A stretch of DNA of 64,000 bases from Parvimonas sp000223315 (GCA_050262155.1 CP189843.1:248001-312000), one strand, 5' to 3'; positions 1 to 8,602 are shown, numbered from the stretch's first letter. Numbers and translations: made by a program. The notes: generated by a model not told the origin, from the letters alone.

Positions 1-8
1 TTTTGATA

Positions 9-30
9 AAAAGTTAAATAACTTTTTTAG
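9..30 (+). terminator. Intrinsic terminator of an upstream gene
   Basis: An AAAGTTA/TAACTTT hairpin with a two-base loop is followed by a run of T. It lies just before the first selenoprotein gene, so it probably ends transcription of a gene outside the window. Confidence 0.5.
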
Positions 31-70
31 TGGGTATATTTTTCCTATCAGAACGTTAGGAGAGATGATT

Positions 71-355
71 ATGAAAATTATAATTGATGAAAAAGCAAAG
101 AATTTTTTAAACAAAAAAAGCAACAGTGTTATCACTGTTGATGTTAAAGGTTGTAGTTCCTGAAGTGGAATTGTTTTAAAACCAATGGCTTCATTAGGTA
201 AACCTTTAAATGTAGATAAGTACACATTAGAAAATGTAGATGGAATTGATGTGTATCTTATGAACGGTATAAAAGCAGTCAATGATACTGTTACTGTTTC
301 AACTATAAGTTTTCTTTTTATGGAAAATTTAGTAGTTAATGGAATAATTGTTTAA
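71..355 (+). CDS. HesB/IscA-like selenoprotein (in-frame TGA = Sec31)
   Basis: The frame runs 94 codons from ATG to TAA and is broken only by TGA at 161-163, residue 31. The context is G27-C-S-S-U31-S-G, a CxxU redox-type motif. The start at 71 has AGGAGA seven bases upstream; an ATG at 65 is too close to that site. The N-terminus (KIIIDEKAKNFL) and the Gly-Cys...Ser-Gly context after a beta-strand resemble the HesB/IscA fold, and HesB-like selenoproteins are a known bacterial family. A SECIS-like hairpin lies 23 bases after the TGA. A paralogue with the same layout follows at 396. The role in Fe-S or redox chemistry is inferred from family resemblance. Selenocysteine insertion is well supported by the paired gene and the covarying hairpins. 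The Sec machinery itself is not in the window. Confidence 0.85.
174..206 (+). promoter_or_regulatory. SECIS-like hairpin of the first selenoprotein
   Basis: ACC (181-183) plus AAT (184-186) pair with ATT (193-195) and GGT (197-199). A196 is bulged and the apical loop is GGCTTC (187-192). Bacterial SECIS elements sit at this distance from the UGA and carry a G at the start of the loop. The outer TTTAAA segments could extend the stem. The matching element at 503-527 has the same loop and the same bulge position but different base pairs. Confidence 0.75.
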
Positions 356-380
356 AAAGACTGTTAATTCAGTCTTTTTG
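354..380 (+). terminator. Terminator between the two selenoprotein genes
   Basis: AAAAGACTG pairs with CAGTCTTTT around a six-base loop and is followed by T residues. It directly follows the TAA of the first gene, so the second gene is either read through or transcribed separately. Confidence 0.75.
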
Positions 381-395
381 TTTGGAGGGATTTTT

Positions 396-671
396 ATTAA
401 AGTTGTTATAAATAATAATGCAAAAAAACTTTTAAAAGAAAATCAAAGAGATATAATAGTTGAACTAAAAGGTTGGAGTAACTGAAATTGTTCAACTGAA
501 TTAAAACCGTCGGTTTCGATTGGTATACCAAAAAATACAAATGCTTTTGACTTTTTTGAGGTTGATGAATATAATGTATATGTAAGTAGAAAGATTTCTG
601 AAGATGCATTTGTTGAAATATCTTCAGCAAATTTTTATGGTTTAGAATATTTAATAGCGATTATAAAATAA
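396..671 (+). CDS. Second HesB/IscA-like selenoprotein, ATT start (Sec30)
   Basis: The frame is 91 codons from ATT (396) to TAA, interrupted only by TGA at 483-485. The local motif is G26-W-S-N-U30-N-C32, so Sec is paired with a Cys two residues downstream (UxC) rather than upstream as in the first gene. The start is placed at ATT because GGAGGG (384-389) lies six bases before it, no ATG, GTG or TTG exists in frame nearby, and the N-terminus then aligns with the paralogue (xKVVINNNAKKLL). The shared LKP-x-x-S-x-G-x-P segment follows the Sec in both proteins. Function is unproven; a Fe-S biogenesis-like or redox role is inferred. A minus-strand frame across the same DNA is a shadow. Confidence 0.8.
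503..527 (+). promoter_or_regulatory. SECIS-like hairpin of the second selenoprotein
   Basis: ACC (506-508) and GTC (509-511) pair with GAT (518-520) and GGT (522-524). T521 is bulged and the loop is GGTTTC (512-517), 26 bases after the TGA. All three upper pairs differ from those in the first gene yet stay paired, while loop and bulge position are kept. The extra codon between Sec and the hairpin accounts for the three-base shift. Confidence 0.75.
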
Positions 672-710
672 TTATTATGTATGACCAATTTTAGAGATAA
701 GGGTGATAAT

Positions 711-1250
711 ATGGCTAAAGATTTTAAATTGATTAAACCTACAATGGAATATGAAAAAGAAATACAAAATTTTAGAGAAGAATTTATAATAAATGGTGGA
801 GATATGGACGGCTGTCTATCTTTAAGAAGAATGGAAAATATTTCTGACTGGATAAAACAGGTTGAAGATTTTTCCTCAGAAGATACCTGTCCAAAAGAAT
901 ATGTTCCACAAACTCAGTTCATCTTTATCAGAGAAGAAGATAATAAAATAATAGGTGTTATTCAAATAAGACATTATCTAAACGAATTTTTTGAAAAATA
1001 TGGTGGTCATATCGGATATTCAGTATGTCATTCTGAAAGAAAAAAAGGTTATGCAACTCTGATGTTAAAGGAAATTTTACCTATTTGTAAAGCAATGGGA
1101 TTTGAAAAAATATTAATAACCTGTTTAAAAGAAAATGAAGCGAGTAAAAGAGTAATCATAAACAATGGAGGTATTTATGAATCTACTGTTTATGAGCCAA
1201 AAGATAAAGTTTATTTAGAGAGATATTGGATAGATTTGTCTGAAAAATAA
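711..1250 (+). CDS. GNAT family N-acetyltransferase
   Basis: This 179-residue protein has the GNAT acetyl-CoA-binding layout. A central strand reads QFIFIREEDNKIIGVIQIRH, followed by GGHIGYSV and then the R/Q-x-x-G-x-A/G-type loop ERKKGYATLML (around residue 115). A C-terminal segment, ENEASKRVIINNGG, is typical of RimJ/RimL-like and YhhY-like members. The substrate is unknown. The start at 711 follows AGGGTG; an in-frame ATG at 681 has no ribosome site and overlaps the spacer after the selenoprotein gene. It probably forms a short unit with the ASCH gene 25 bases downstream. Confidence 0.85.
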   Translation: MAKDFKLIKPTMEYEKEIQNFREEFIINGGDMDGCLSLRRMENISDWIKQVEDFSSEDTCPKEYVPQTQFIFIREEDNKIIGVIQIRHYLNEFFEKYGGHIGYSVCHSERKKGYATLMLKEILPICKAMGFEKILITCLKENEASKRVIINNGGIYESTVYEPKDKVYLERYWIDLSEK

Positions 1251-1275
1251 TCAGCATTTTTAGGAGTTAATAAAT

Positions 1276-1725
1276 ATGACAGATAAAATTAAAGATTATT
1301 GGGAAAATTTTTGTAAGGAAAAGAATATTTCTATGGATGCAAAATATGAAGCATGGAGTTTTGGAAATACTAAAGAAATGGCAGATGAGTTAGCAGATTT
1401 GGTCAATAAGGGAATCAAAACTGCTACAACTTCTGCATATGAGCTTTATGAAAATGATGAAGAAATTCCAAAAGTGGGTGAATACAATATTATTTTAGGT
1501 GGTTCAGGAGAACCAAAATGTATTACAATAACAAGAGAGGTATATATTTTAGCTTATAATTTAATATCTTTTAATCACGCTTGGCTCGAAGGTGAAGGCG
1601 ATAGAAGTTATGAATATTGGAAAAAAGTTCATGATGAATATTTTAAGGAAGAATTTAAAAATTTAGGTAAAGATTTTTATGAACAAGCTCCTATGGTATG
1701 TGAAGTGTTTGAAAAAGTGTATTAG
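1276..1725 (+). CDS. ASCH domain-containing protein
   Basis: This 149-residue protein matches the ASCH (PUA-like) family. It has an N-terminal WENFCKEK helix and a TKTATTSAYELYE-like segment (here GIKTATTSAYELYE). A PKVGEYNIILGGSGEPKCI strand pair follows, then FNHAWLEGEGDRSYEYWKKVHDEYF near the end. ASCH proteins are thought to bind RNA or nucleotides, and some act as small ribonucleases or amidohydrolases; the precise job here is not known. The start follows AGGAG at good spacing. It stands alone, with a 145-base gap before glmS. Confidence 0.85.
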   Translation: MTDKIKDYWENFCKEKNISMDAKYEAWSFGNTKEMADELADLVNKGIKTATTSAYELYENDEEIPKVGEYNIILGGSGEPKCITITREVYILAYNLISFNHAWLEGEGDRSYEYWKKVHDEYFKEEFKNLGKDFYEQAPMVCEVFEKVY

Positions 1726-1870
1726 ATAAAATATTACAAAAATAAGTTTTCTTCTATAATAAATTAATGTAAATTTAATTATATGATAAATTTTCTACTT
1801 GCAAAAATATGTAAAATATGATAACATTATTAAATAAGTAGCAGTAGAATTAATAAAAGGAGGAAATTTT

Positions 1871-3697
1871 ATGTGCGGTATTGTTGGATATATTGGCAAT
1901 TCAAATGCTATTGATAAGATTTTAAACGGACTTGAAACTTTAGAATATAGAGGATATGATTCTTCAGGAATTGCATTCTTGGAAGATAATAAGATAGATG
2001 TTGTTAAGACTGTTGGAAGAATTAGTAATTTAAGAGAAAAATTGGAAAATGAATATAAAAATAAAATTTCAAATATTGGTGTAGGACATACAAGATGGGC
2101 TACACATGGAGTTCCATCAGATGAAAATTCACATCCTCATTTGAGTATGAATTCTAAATTTGCAGTTGTTCATAATGGAATAATTGAAAATTATTTACAT
2201 TTGAAGGAAGAACTTTTGAAAAAGAATTTTGTTTTTAAATCTGAAACTGATACTGAAGTTATTCCACAATTATTGGAAGATTTAGATGATGGAGATTTCT
2301 TAAGTACTGTTTTTAAGATGAAAGATAAAGTTAAGGGAAGCTATGCTTTTGGAATTTTAAAGGAAGATACAAGGGAACTTATTGGAACTAGAAAAGAGAG
2401 TCCATTAGTTGTAGGTATTGGAAAAGATGGATTTTATATAGCTTCTGATGTTATTGCTATTTTAAATTACACCAGAGATGTTATCTATCTTGAAAATGGA
2501 GACTTAATTCATTTTAAAGATGGAAAATATACTGTTTATGATGCAAAAAATAATGTTGTAAATAGAGAAATTACACATATTGATTGGTCTGTGGAAGCTG
2601 CTACAAAAGACGGATATGATCATTTTATGCTAAAAGAAATTTACGAGCAACCAAAAGTAATTGAAGCTACTTTCCGTAGAAGATTAAATGACAAAGATGA
2701 GTTAATTTTGGATGGAATGGATGGTTTATTAGATGGAAATTTAAGTAAATTTAACAAATGCTATATTGTTGCCTGTGGAACAGCTTATCATGCAGGACTT
2801 GTAAGTAGAGAAATTTTGGAAAAGGCTTTAAGATTTCCGGTAATTGTGGATGTTGCTTCTGAATTTAGATATTCAGACAGAATGATTGATGATAAGACTT
2901 TAGTTATAATAATCAGTCAATCAGGAGAAACTGCAGATACTTTGGCAGCACTTAGAGAGTCAAAAGCCAAAGGAGCAACTATTTTGAGTGTTACAAATGT
3001 TGTAGGTTCATCAATTGCAAGAGAATCTGACAATGTATTCTATACTTGGGCAGGTCCGGAAATTGCCGTTGCCAGTACAAAGGGATATACAACACAAGTT
3101 ACAGCTCTATATATGATTGCTTTAAAATTTGGTGAAATTTTAGGAAATATTTCTTCAGATGAATATAAGAATATAATTGCTCATCTAAAGGAATTGCCAA
3201 ATAAGATAGAATTATTATTAAAAGATACAGAAATTTACAAAAAAATTGCATTGGAATTAATGGATAAGACTACTTGTTTTTATTTAGGAAGAGGTCTTGA
3301 CTACTATACTGCTATGGAAAGTGCATTGAAATTAAAAGAAATATCATATATTTATACTGAAAGCTTTGCGGCGGGAGAATTAAAACATGGAACTATTGCA
3401 TTAATTGAAGATGGTACACCTGTTTTTGTAATTGCAACTCAAGAGAGATTATATGAAAAAGTTATTTCAAATGTAAAAGAAGTAAAGGCTAGAGGAGCTA
3501 AAGTTTTTGAAATATCTCAGTTAGATAACAATTTTGGTGTTTCAGATGAAAGAATATTAATTCCAGGTACTATAGAAATTTTAATGCCTATTATTTCTGT
3601 TGTTGCTAGTCAACTTATTGCTTACTATGCATCATTGGCAAAGGGAAACGATGTTGATAAGCCAAGAAATTTAGCAAAATCTGTTACGGTTGAATAG
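1871..3697 (+). CDS. glmS: Glutamine-fructose-6-phosphate aminotransferase (isomerizing)
   Basis: This enzyme makes glucosamine-6-phosphate from fructose-6-phosphate and glutamine, the entry step to peptidoglycan amino sugars. It is 608 residues, the usual length. Cys2 of MCGIVGYIG is the N-terminal nucleophile after Met removal. The glutaminase domain covers about 1-230. Two SIS sugar-isomerase domains follow, with ACGTAYHAG near 300 and SQSGETADTLAAL near 345. The C-terminus is the conserved DKPRNLAKSVTVE. AAAGGAGGA lies just upstream of the ATG. The 145-base leader shows no recognisable glmS ribozyme core, which is notable because many Firmicutes carry one. A strong terminator follows at once. 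Confidence 0.97.
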   Translation: MCGIVGYIGNSNAIDKILNGLETLEYRGYDSSGIAFLEDNKIDVVKTVGRISNLREKLENEYKNKISNIGVGHTRWATHGVPSDENSHPHLSMNSKFAVVHNGIIENYLHLKEELLKKNFVFKSETDTEVIPQLLEDLDDGDFLSTVFKMKDKVKGSYAFGILKEDTRELIGTRKESPLVVGIGKDGFYIASDVIAILNYTRDVIYLENGDLIHFKDGKYTVYDAKNNVVNREITHIDWSVEAATKDGYDHFMLKEIYEQPKVIEATFRRRLNDKDELILDGMDGLLDGNLSKFNKCYIVACGTAYHAGLVSREILEKALRFPVIVDVASEFRYSDRMIDDKTLVIIISQSGETADTLAALRESKAKGATILSVTNVVGSSIARESDNVFYTWAGPEIAVASTKGYTTQVTALYMIALKFGEILGNISSDEYKNIIAHLKELPNKIELLLKDTEIYKKIALELMDKTTCFYLGRGLDYYTAMESALKLKEISYIYTESFAAGELKHGTIALIEDGTPVFVIATQERLYEKVISNVKEVKARGAKVFEISQLDNNFGVSDERILIPGTIEILMPIISVVASQLIAYYASLAKGNDVDKPRNLAKSVTVE

Positions 3698-3701
3698 AAT
3701 T

Positions 3702-3727
3702 AAAGGGACTGGGAAGTCCCTTTTTTA
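3702..3727 (+). terminator. glmS terminator
   Basis: GGGACT and AGTCCC form a six-pair stem around GGGA, followed by six T. It sits eight bases after the glmS stop codon. Confidence 0.9.
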
Positions 3728-3743
3728 TATAAAGGAGAAAATT

Positions 3744-4550
3744 ATGTATAAATTAATAGCTCTTGATATGGATGGAACTACTTTTAACGAAAATCATGAA
3801 ATATCTGATGAAGTTAAAGATAGTTTATTTTATGCTATGAGTAAGGGTGTAAAAATTGCATTTATTTCAGGTAGAGAGGAGTTTACAGTTAAAGAGATTT
3901 TAAAGAGTTTAAAACTAGATACTTATTATGGAGCTTTAAATGGAAGTTTAATTTCTACAACTTATAGTGAAATTCCAAAATTTGTAAAGAGTTTAGAAAA
4001 GAAGTACCTTTTTGATATTTTAGAAATAATTGAGAATAATGGTTTTTCACCTATTATTTTCTTAAAGAATTTTATTTTTACCAAAGATTCAAAGGATGAA
4101 TATGTTGAAATTATTTCAAAATTTATAAATCCTGAAATATCTAGAGTTAAAGATGTAAAAGAATATATTATAGACAATAATTTGGAAGAAAAAGTTTTGA
4201 AAATAGGAATTTGTCAAGAATATGATGTATTAAAAGAATTGGACGATAAATTTACTGATACAATAAAGAATGAATACACTATTTCTTTTTCTCTTCCTTT
4301 TTTTCTTGAGTTAATGGCAAAAGATACGGATAAAGGCTCTTGCTTAAAAGAAATATGCAGACTTAACAATATTGATATATCAGAGACTATTGCAATGGGC
4401 GATGGAGAAAATGATATACCTATGCTAAATATTTGTGGACTTTCTGTTGCAATGGGAAATGCAATGGAAAATGTTAAGAAGAATGTGGATTATATAACTG
4501 ATACGAATAAAAATGATGGGGTTGCAAAAGCCATAAGAAAATTTGTTTAG
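3744..4550 (+). CDS. Cof-type HAD-IIB family phosphatase
   Basis: This 268-residue protein has the HAD motifs. Motif I is DMDGTT (Asp nucleophile near residue 8), motif II is ISGRE, and the C-terminal metal-binding motif is AMGDGENDIPML. The large cap between motifs II and III is typical of the Cof/IIB subgroup, which dephosphorylates sugar phosphates or cofactors. The substrate cannot be told from sequence. The ATG at 3744 has AAAGGAG upstream. An in-frame TTG at 3690 lies inside glmS and before its terminator, so it was not used. The secretion ATPase gene follows eight bases later and may be co-transcribed. Confidence 0.9.
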   Translation: MYKLIALDMDGTTFNENHEISDEVKDSLFYAMSKGVKIAFISGREEFTVKEILKSLKLDTYYGALNGSLISTTYSEIPKFVKSLEKKYLFDILEIIENNGFSPIIFLKNFIFTKDSKDEYVEIISKFINPEISRVKDVKEYIIDNNLEEKVLKIGICQEYDVLKELDDKFTDTIKNEYTISFSLPFFLELMAKDTDKGSCLKEICRLNNIDISETIAMGDGENDIPMLNICGLSVAMGNAMENVKKNVDYITDTNKNDGVAKAIRKFV

Positions 4551-4558
4551 AGGAAATT

Positions 4559-5749
4559 ATGGAAAAGAATTTTGTTGAAAAAATCGAAAATGTAGAAAGT
4601 TTTGTAAATGAAGTTATTTTAAATGCAATTAAAAATAATGCTTCAGATATACATTTTGAACCTAGAGAAGATAATTTTTATATAAGATACAGAATAGATG
4701 GAGAGCTTATTGATGTTTATCAAATAAATAGTTTTAATGCTCCGATTATTATTTCTCGTATAAAAATTATTTCAAAAATGGATATTACAATTAAGAGAAT
4801 GCCACAAGATGGAAGATTGGATTTCGATTATAATGGAAATTTAGTTGACATCAGAGTTGCATCAGTTCCTGTGATTTTGGGTGAAAAAATTGTAATGAGA
4901 ATTTTAAATGCGGGAAATTTTAAAATAGATATAGAAAATCTGGGATTATATGATGATGAAAGACAATTAGTTGAAAATATAATAAAAAGTCCAAACGGAG
5001 TTCTAATTATAAGTGGTCCTACGGGAAGTGGTAAGTCATCTACATTGTATTCATTTGTAAAAAAATTACAAAACGAAAATATCAACATAATTACTTTGGA
5101 AAATCCTGTTGAAGTTAGAATTAGTGGAATAAATCAAATAAATATAAATTCTGCTTTAGGGCTTGATTTTGCAACAGGTCTTAGGGCGATGTTAAGACAA
5201 GATTTTGAAGTCGGATTAGTTGGAGAAATGAGAGATAGAGAAACTGCAAATATAGCTCTAAGGGCTGGAATAACAGGACATCTTATCTTTACAACTTTGC
5301 ATACTTCAGATACAGTTTCAGCAATAATCAGACTTTTAAATTTAGGAATTGAAAATTATGTTATCTCTTCTGGGGTAATAGCAATTCTATCTCAAAGACT
5401 GGTTCGAAAACTTTGTCCGAAATGTAGAATTAAAAGAGAATTAAAAAATTTTGAAAAAGAGATTTTTAAGAAAAATAATCTTGAATCACCTGAATATATC
5501 TATGAAAAATGTGGTTGTGAAGATTGTAATAGAGGATATATTGGTAGAACTTTAATTTTGGAATCATTAATTTTAGATGATGAAATAAAAGAAATAATAA
5601 ATGGAAATTGCAACAGCGTAAGGCTTTATGAGTATTTTATAAAAAATGGAAATGAAAGTTTATACAAAAACGGACTTAGAAAAATAGCAGACGGAATAAC
5701 GAGTTTTGAAGAAGTAAATAAAATTTTATTTTCATTGGGAGAGTTTTAA
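4559..5749 (+). CDS. GspE/PilB/ComGA-family secretion ATPase
   Basis: This 396-residue ATPase is of the type II secretion/type IV pilus class. It opens with NASDIHFEP and RYRIDGEL (N2 domain). The Walker A motif SGPTGSGKSS is near residue 158. The Asp-box/Walker B region contains RAMLRQDFEVGLVGEMRDRET, and a His box reads GHLIFTTLHTSD. A four-Cys zinc site (CPKC...CGCEDC) is near 290-325. The N-terminal GspE_N domain is absent, as in ComGA-like short forms. It would power assembly of a pilus or pseudopilus with the GspF-like protein one base downstream. No pilin or prepilin peptidase gene is nearby, so what it assembles is unknown. Confidence 0.92.
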   Translation: MEKNFVEKIENVESFVNEVILNAIKNNASDIHFEPREDNFYIRYRIDGELIDVYQINSFNAPIIISRIKIISKMDITIKRMPQDGRLDFDYNGNLVDIRVASVPVILGEKIVMRILNAGNFKIDIENLGLYDDERQLVENIIKSPNGVLIISGPTGSGKSSTLYSFVKKLQNENINIITLENPVEVRISGINQININSALGLDFATGLRAMLRQDFEVGLVGEMRDRETANIALRAGITGHLIFTTLHTSDTVSAIIRLLNLGIENYVISSGVIAILSQRLVRKLCPKCRIKRELKNFEKEIFKKNNLESPEYIYEKCGCEDCNRGYIGRTLILESLILDDEIKEIINGNCNSVRLYEYFIKNGNESLYKNGLRKIADGITSFEEVNKILFSLGEF

Positions 5750-5750
5750 A

Positions 5751-6839
5751 ATGAGCTTTAAAGAAAAAGTTTTTAATATTTTAAATATGGAAATTGGAAA
5801 TAAACACAATTTATTGGATTTAAGTATTTCTTTAAAAGAGGCGGGACTTCTCTTAAAATCAAATATTAATACTGCCGAAACGATAAACTTACTTTCAAAA
5901 ACTTCTCCTAATAAGAATTTAAAGAGAATTTTTTCAGAAGTTTATGAAAATTTATTGCAGGGACATGATTTATATAATTCCTTTTTAAAGGTCCATAAAT
6001 TTGATAATTTATTTTTATCTTTAATAAAGTCAGGAGAAAGTTCTGAAAGACTTTCAGAAGTTTTTTTATATCTTTCATCATATTATGAGAAAAAGTATAA
6101 ATTAAAACAAAAACTTATAAGTATATTAACTTATCCGATTATTTTGTTGTCGGTTACAGTTGTCGTTTTAATTTTTCTTTTGAATAATGTAATACCTGTA
6201 TTTTTAGATATTTTTAACGACAGCAATATTGAATTACCGGCTATTACAAAACTTTTAATTAAAAGTATGGATTTTATTAAATATAATTATTTATTTGTAA
6301 TTTTAGGAATTTTGATTTTTATTGTATTTTTAAAACTAATTTTTAAAAAATATAAAGTTAGAAAATTTTTTGGAAAATTGCTTTTTAAAATTCCATATAT
6401 AAAGTCACATTATCAAAACTATATCACTTCCATAATTGCAAAGAATTTTACTATTTTATTAAATGGAAATATAAATATAGTTGACAGTTTGGAGATAATA
6501 AAAAATTCTACCGGAAATGTCTTTATAAAAGAACATTTAGAAAATGCTATTCTGGAAATAAAAAGTGGTAAATTAATCTCAAAATCTTTAGGGGACGATT
6601 TGATTTTTAATCCGGCATTTATAAATATGCTTGCAATAGGAGAAAGTAGTGAAAATTTAGTTGAAATACTAGAGAGTGCAACTGAATACTATGACTCAAA
6701 GATAAATTATTCTGTTGATAAAATTTTACAATATTTACAACCCGTAATAATTATTTTAATTTCTCTATTTGTTGCATTTATAGTATTTGCAATAGCAATA
6801 CCAATTTTTGATTTATCAAATGGAATAAGTATAGAATAG
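5751..6839 (+). CDS. GspF/PilC/ComGB-family inner-membrane platform protein
   Basis: This 362-residue protein has two tandem GspF domains. The first covers about 25-150, with FNNLFLSLIKSGESSERL-like signature text (here KFDNLFLSLIKSGESSERL). The second starts near 225, with FINMLAIGESSENLVEILE. Three hydrophobic segments lie near 120-145, 175-200 and 335-360. It is the membrane platform partner of the ATPase encoded just before it. The pair ends at a strong terminator with no pseudopilin genes attached, unlike complete comG or gsp operons. A competence or secretion role is inferred from the family only. Confidence 0.9.
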   Translation: MSFKEKVFNILNMEIGNKHNLLDLSISLKEAGLLLKSNINTAETINLLSKTSPNKNLKRIFSEVYENLLQGHDLYNSFLKVHKFDNLFLSLIKSGESSERLSEVFLYLSSYYEKKYKLKQKLISILTYPIILLSVTVVVLIFLLNNVIPVFLDIFNDSNIELPAITKLLIKSMDFIKYNYLFVILGILIFIVFLKLIFKKYKVRKFFGKLLFKIPYIKSHYQNYITSIIAKNFTILLNGNINIVDSLEIIKNSTGNVFIKEHLENAILEIKSGKLISKSLGDDLIFNPAFINMLAIGESSENLVEILESATEYYDSKINYSVDKILQYLQPVIIILISLFVAFIVFAIAIPIFDLSNGISIE

Positions 6840-6846
6840 CAATATA

Positions 6847-6886
6847 TGAAAAAGCAAGTTGGTTAAGCCAACTTGCTTTTCTTTTT
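6847..6886. terminator. Bidirectional terminator between convergent genes
   Basis: A 12-pair stem (AAAGCAAGTTGG with CCAACTTGCTTT) has T runs on the + side and A runs on the other. It separates the GspF-like gene from the convergent gene at 6890-8602. Confidence 0.92.
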
Positions 6887-6889
6887 TTA

Positions 6890-8602
6890 TTATTTTTTTA
6901 CTCCTGTAACATTAAATGTACCGTCATCGTTTTTATATCCTGAAATTTTAAATTTATCATTTTCTTTTGCGAAAATTAAATCATTTGAAATGGAAACTCC
7001 TGCAATATAGATTAAATTATCTTCCTTTGTAGTAAAGTAGAAGAATGTATTGCCTTCAATATTTACAGCTTTTATTTCTTTTATAGTTCTCTCAACAGAT
7101 GAATTGTTCTCTGCATTTGGATCAATTAAATCTGCATTTAATTTATTATAATTTTTTACAGTTTCGTTAATGTCACTACCTACAGCAACATTTTGATATT
7201 TTTGTGCATCTATAAGTGCGAAAAGTTTTGTAAGTTCTGCTCCGTCTTTTAAACTCATAAAATATGTCGGTCGATTATTTAAGTTTATTAGAATAGGGAA
7301 TGTTGAAGTATATCCCTTCTCTTGAACACTACCTCTTGCACTTTCCATAACTGAAAATTCTTCGGCAGAGGAAACGGGATAAAATTTTGTCTCTTTTGTT
7401 CTCATATTTACAAGTACGAAACCGATATTTGATTTATCTGAAAGAACAGAAGTTATCCCTGTATAAAAATAAATATCTTCACCAATTGATAGATAATTAT
7501 ATCCCTTTGTAGGTTTTGTAACGCCGGTTTGTTTTATATATCTATTTATAAATCCCTTTTTATAGACACCATTGAAAACAAGTTGTTCTTCAATCATTTC
7601 TGCAGGATAAACTCTATCTACCCAAGCAGGTACATCTTTTTTATCGTGTTCCTTAATTTCTCCGGAATTTGCATCTATAATTAAAACTTTACTTACATCC
7701 ATACCTCCAACTAAATTAATAGTAGGTTTTAGAACGGATGCAACCCAGAAAGGATTACCTTCATCATCTATCTCAAAATTTATTTCTCCGATTATATAAG
7801 TCGGTCTTTTAAGACGAATATGTCTTTTTATATTTCTATTTAATTTATCTGAAAAACTATAAAAAATTGGTTTTTCAAGTTTTACAAGTTTTGTATCTTG
7901 ACTTGCCATATCTACAGAAATATAATATCCAAGACCCTTTGATTGATTTACAAACCATTTAACAAGTCCTGAATAGGTAAGAGGAGTAACTCTAAATGGC
8001 TTTCCTTTTATATTTATTTGGGGATATGTTGGGTCAATATCATATTGTGATACCAAATCTCCTCCGATTTCACCAAGTTTTCTTGAGCCTAATCTTTCGG
8101 CGGTTGTCTTGTCAACGACTGGGATTTGATTAAAATTAATAGGCTTTACATCATCTTTAAAAATACCTTCTTGCTTATCAATAAGATTTGAATATCTTTT
8201 TGCATTGAAAGCTTGGGAAGATAATAAAGTTGCAAAAACGTAAAAACCAATAGAAGCAACTAATATTGAAACTAAAATTTTTCTAAAAGCCTTACTCGCT
8301 TTATCATTTACATTTTTTACATTTTCCAAAAATGAAGAAAATCCTACAAAACTCAATGCGATTACGCCAAGAAAAAAGTAAAATGAAATATGAGCATAGT
8401 TTATAATAGGTAATGCAATATAGAAGAATAAAGCTGAAACTATAAGCATAAATATTAAACTTTGTATAAAAACAGAGCCACTTGTTTTAACTTTCTTTTT
8501 TTGAGTAAATTCAAAAATCTTTTCTCCATATTCATTTTGATGGGATGTCTTTTCAAATTCATCTTTTATGGAAGATAAAATTCTATTTACATATATTTTC
8601 AT
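6890..8602 (-). CDS. Conserved membrane protein with large extracytoplasmic domain, function unknown
   Basis: This is a 570-residue protein on the minus strand. The cytoplasmic N-terminal ~45 residues are charged. Three hydrophobic segments follow, near 47-70, 75-95 and 108-130, then about 430 soluble residues rich in beta-strand-like text. I do not recognise a catalytic motif. The soluble part has repeated stretches such as RPTYIIGEINFEIDDEGNPFW and KVLIIDANSGEIKEHD, which look like a folded extracytoplasmic domain rather than a repeat protein. The start has GGAGGA upstream on its strand. It is transcribed alone and faces the GspE/F pair across a shared terminator. A cell-envelope role is a guess. 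Confidence 0.75.
   Translation of the reverse strand: MKIYVNRILSSIKDEFEKTSHQNEYGEKIFEFTQKKKVKTSGSVFIQSLIFMLIVSALFFYIALPIINYAHISFYFFLGVIALSFVGFSSFLENVKNVNDKASKAFRKILVSILVASIGFYVFATLLSSQAFNAKRYSNLIDKQEGIFKDDVKPINFNQIPVVDKTTAERLGSRKLGEIGGDLVSQYDIDPTYPQINIKGKPFRVTPLTYSGLVKWFVNQSKGLGYYISVDMASQDTKLVKLEKPIFYSFSDKLNRNIKRHIRLKRPTYIIGEINFEIDDEGNPFWVASVLKPTINLVGGMDVSKVLIIDANSGEIKEHDKKDVPAWVDRVYPAEMIEEQLVFNGVYKKGFINRYIKQTGVTKPTKGYNYLSIGEDIYFYTGITSVLSDKSNIGFVLVNMRTKETKFYPVSSAEEFSVMESARGSVQEKGYTSTFPILINLNNRPTYFMSLKDGAELTKLFALIDAQKYQNVAVGSDINETVKNYNKLNADLIDPNAENNSSVERTIKEIKAVNIEGNTFFYFTTKEDNLIYIAGVSISNDLIFAKENDKFKISGYKNDDGTFNVTGVKK

Noticed and set aside
406..630. Minus-strand 74-codon frame
   Set aside because: It is antisense to the second selenoprotein gene, has no ribosome site and an unlikely composition.
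71..671. TGA read as Trp (alternative code) instead of Sec
   Set aside because: TGG encodes Trp throughout, no other gene has an internal TGA, and both TGA codons carry SECIS-like hairpins at the right distance.
1726..1870. glmS ribozyme before glmS
   Set aside because: The 145-base leader lacks the conserved ribozyme core and pseudoknot segments and is simple AT-rich sequence.
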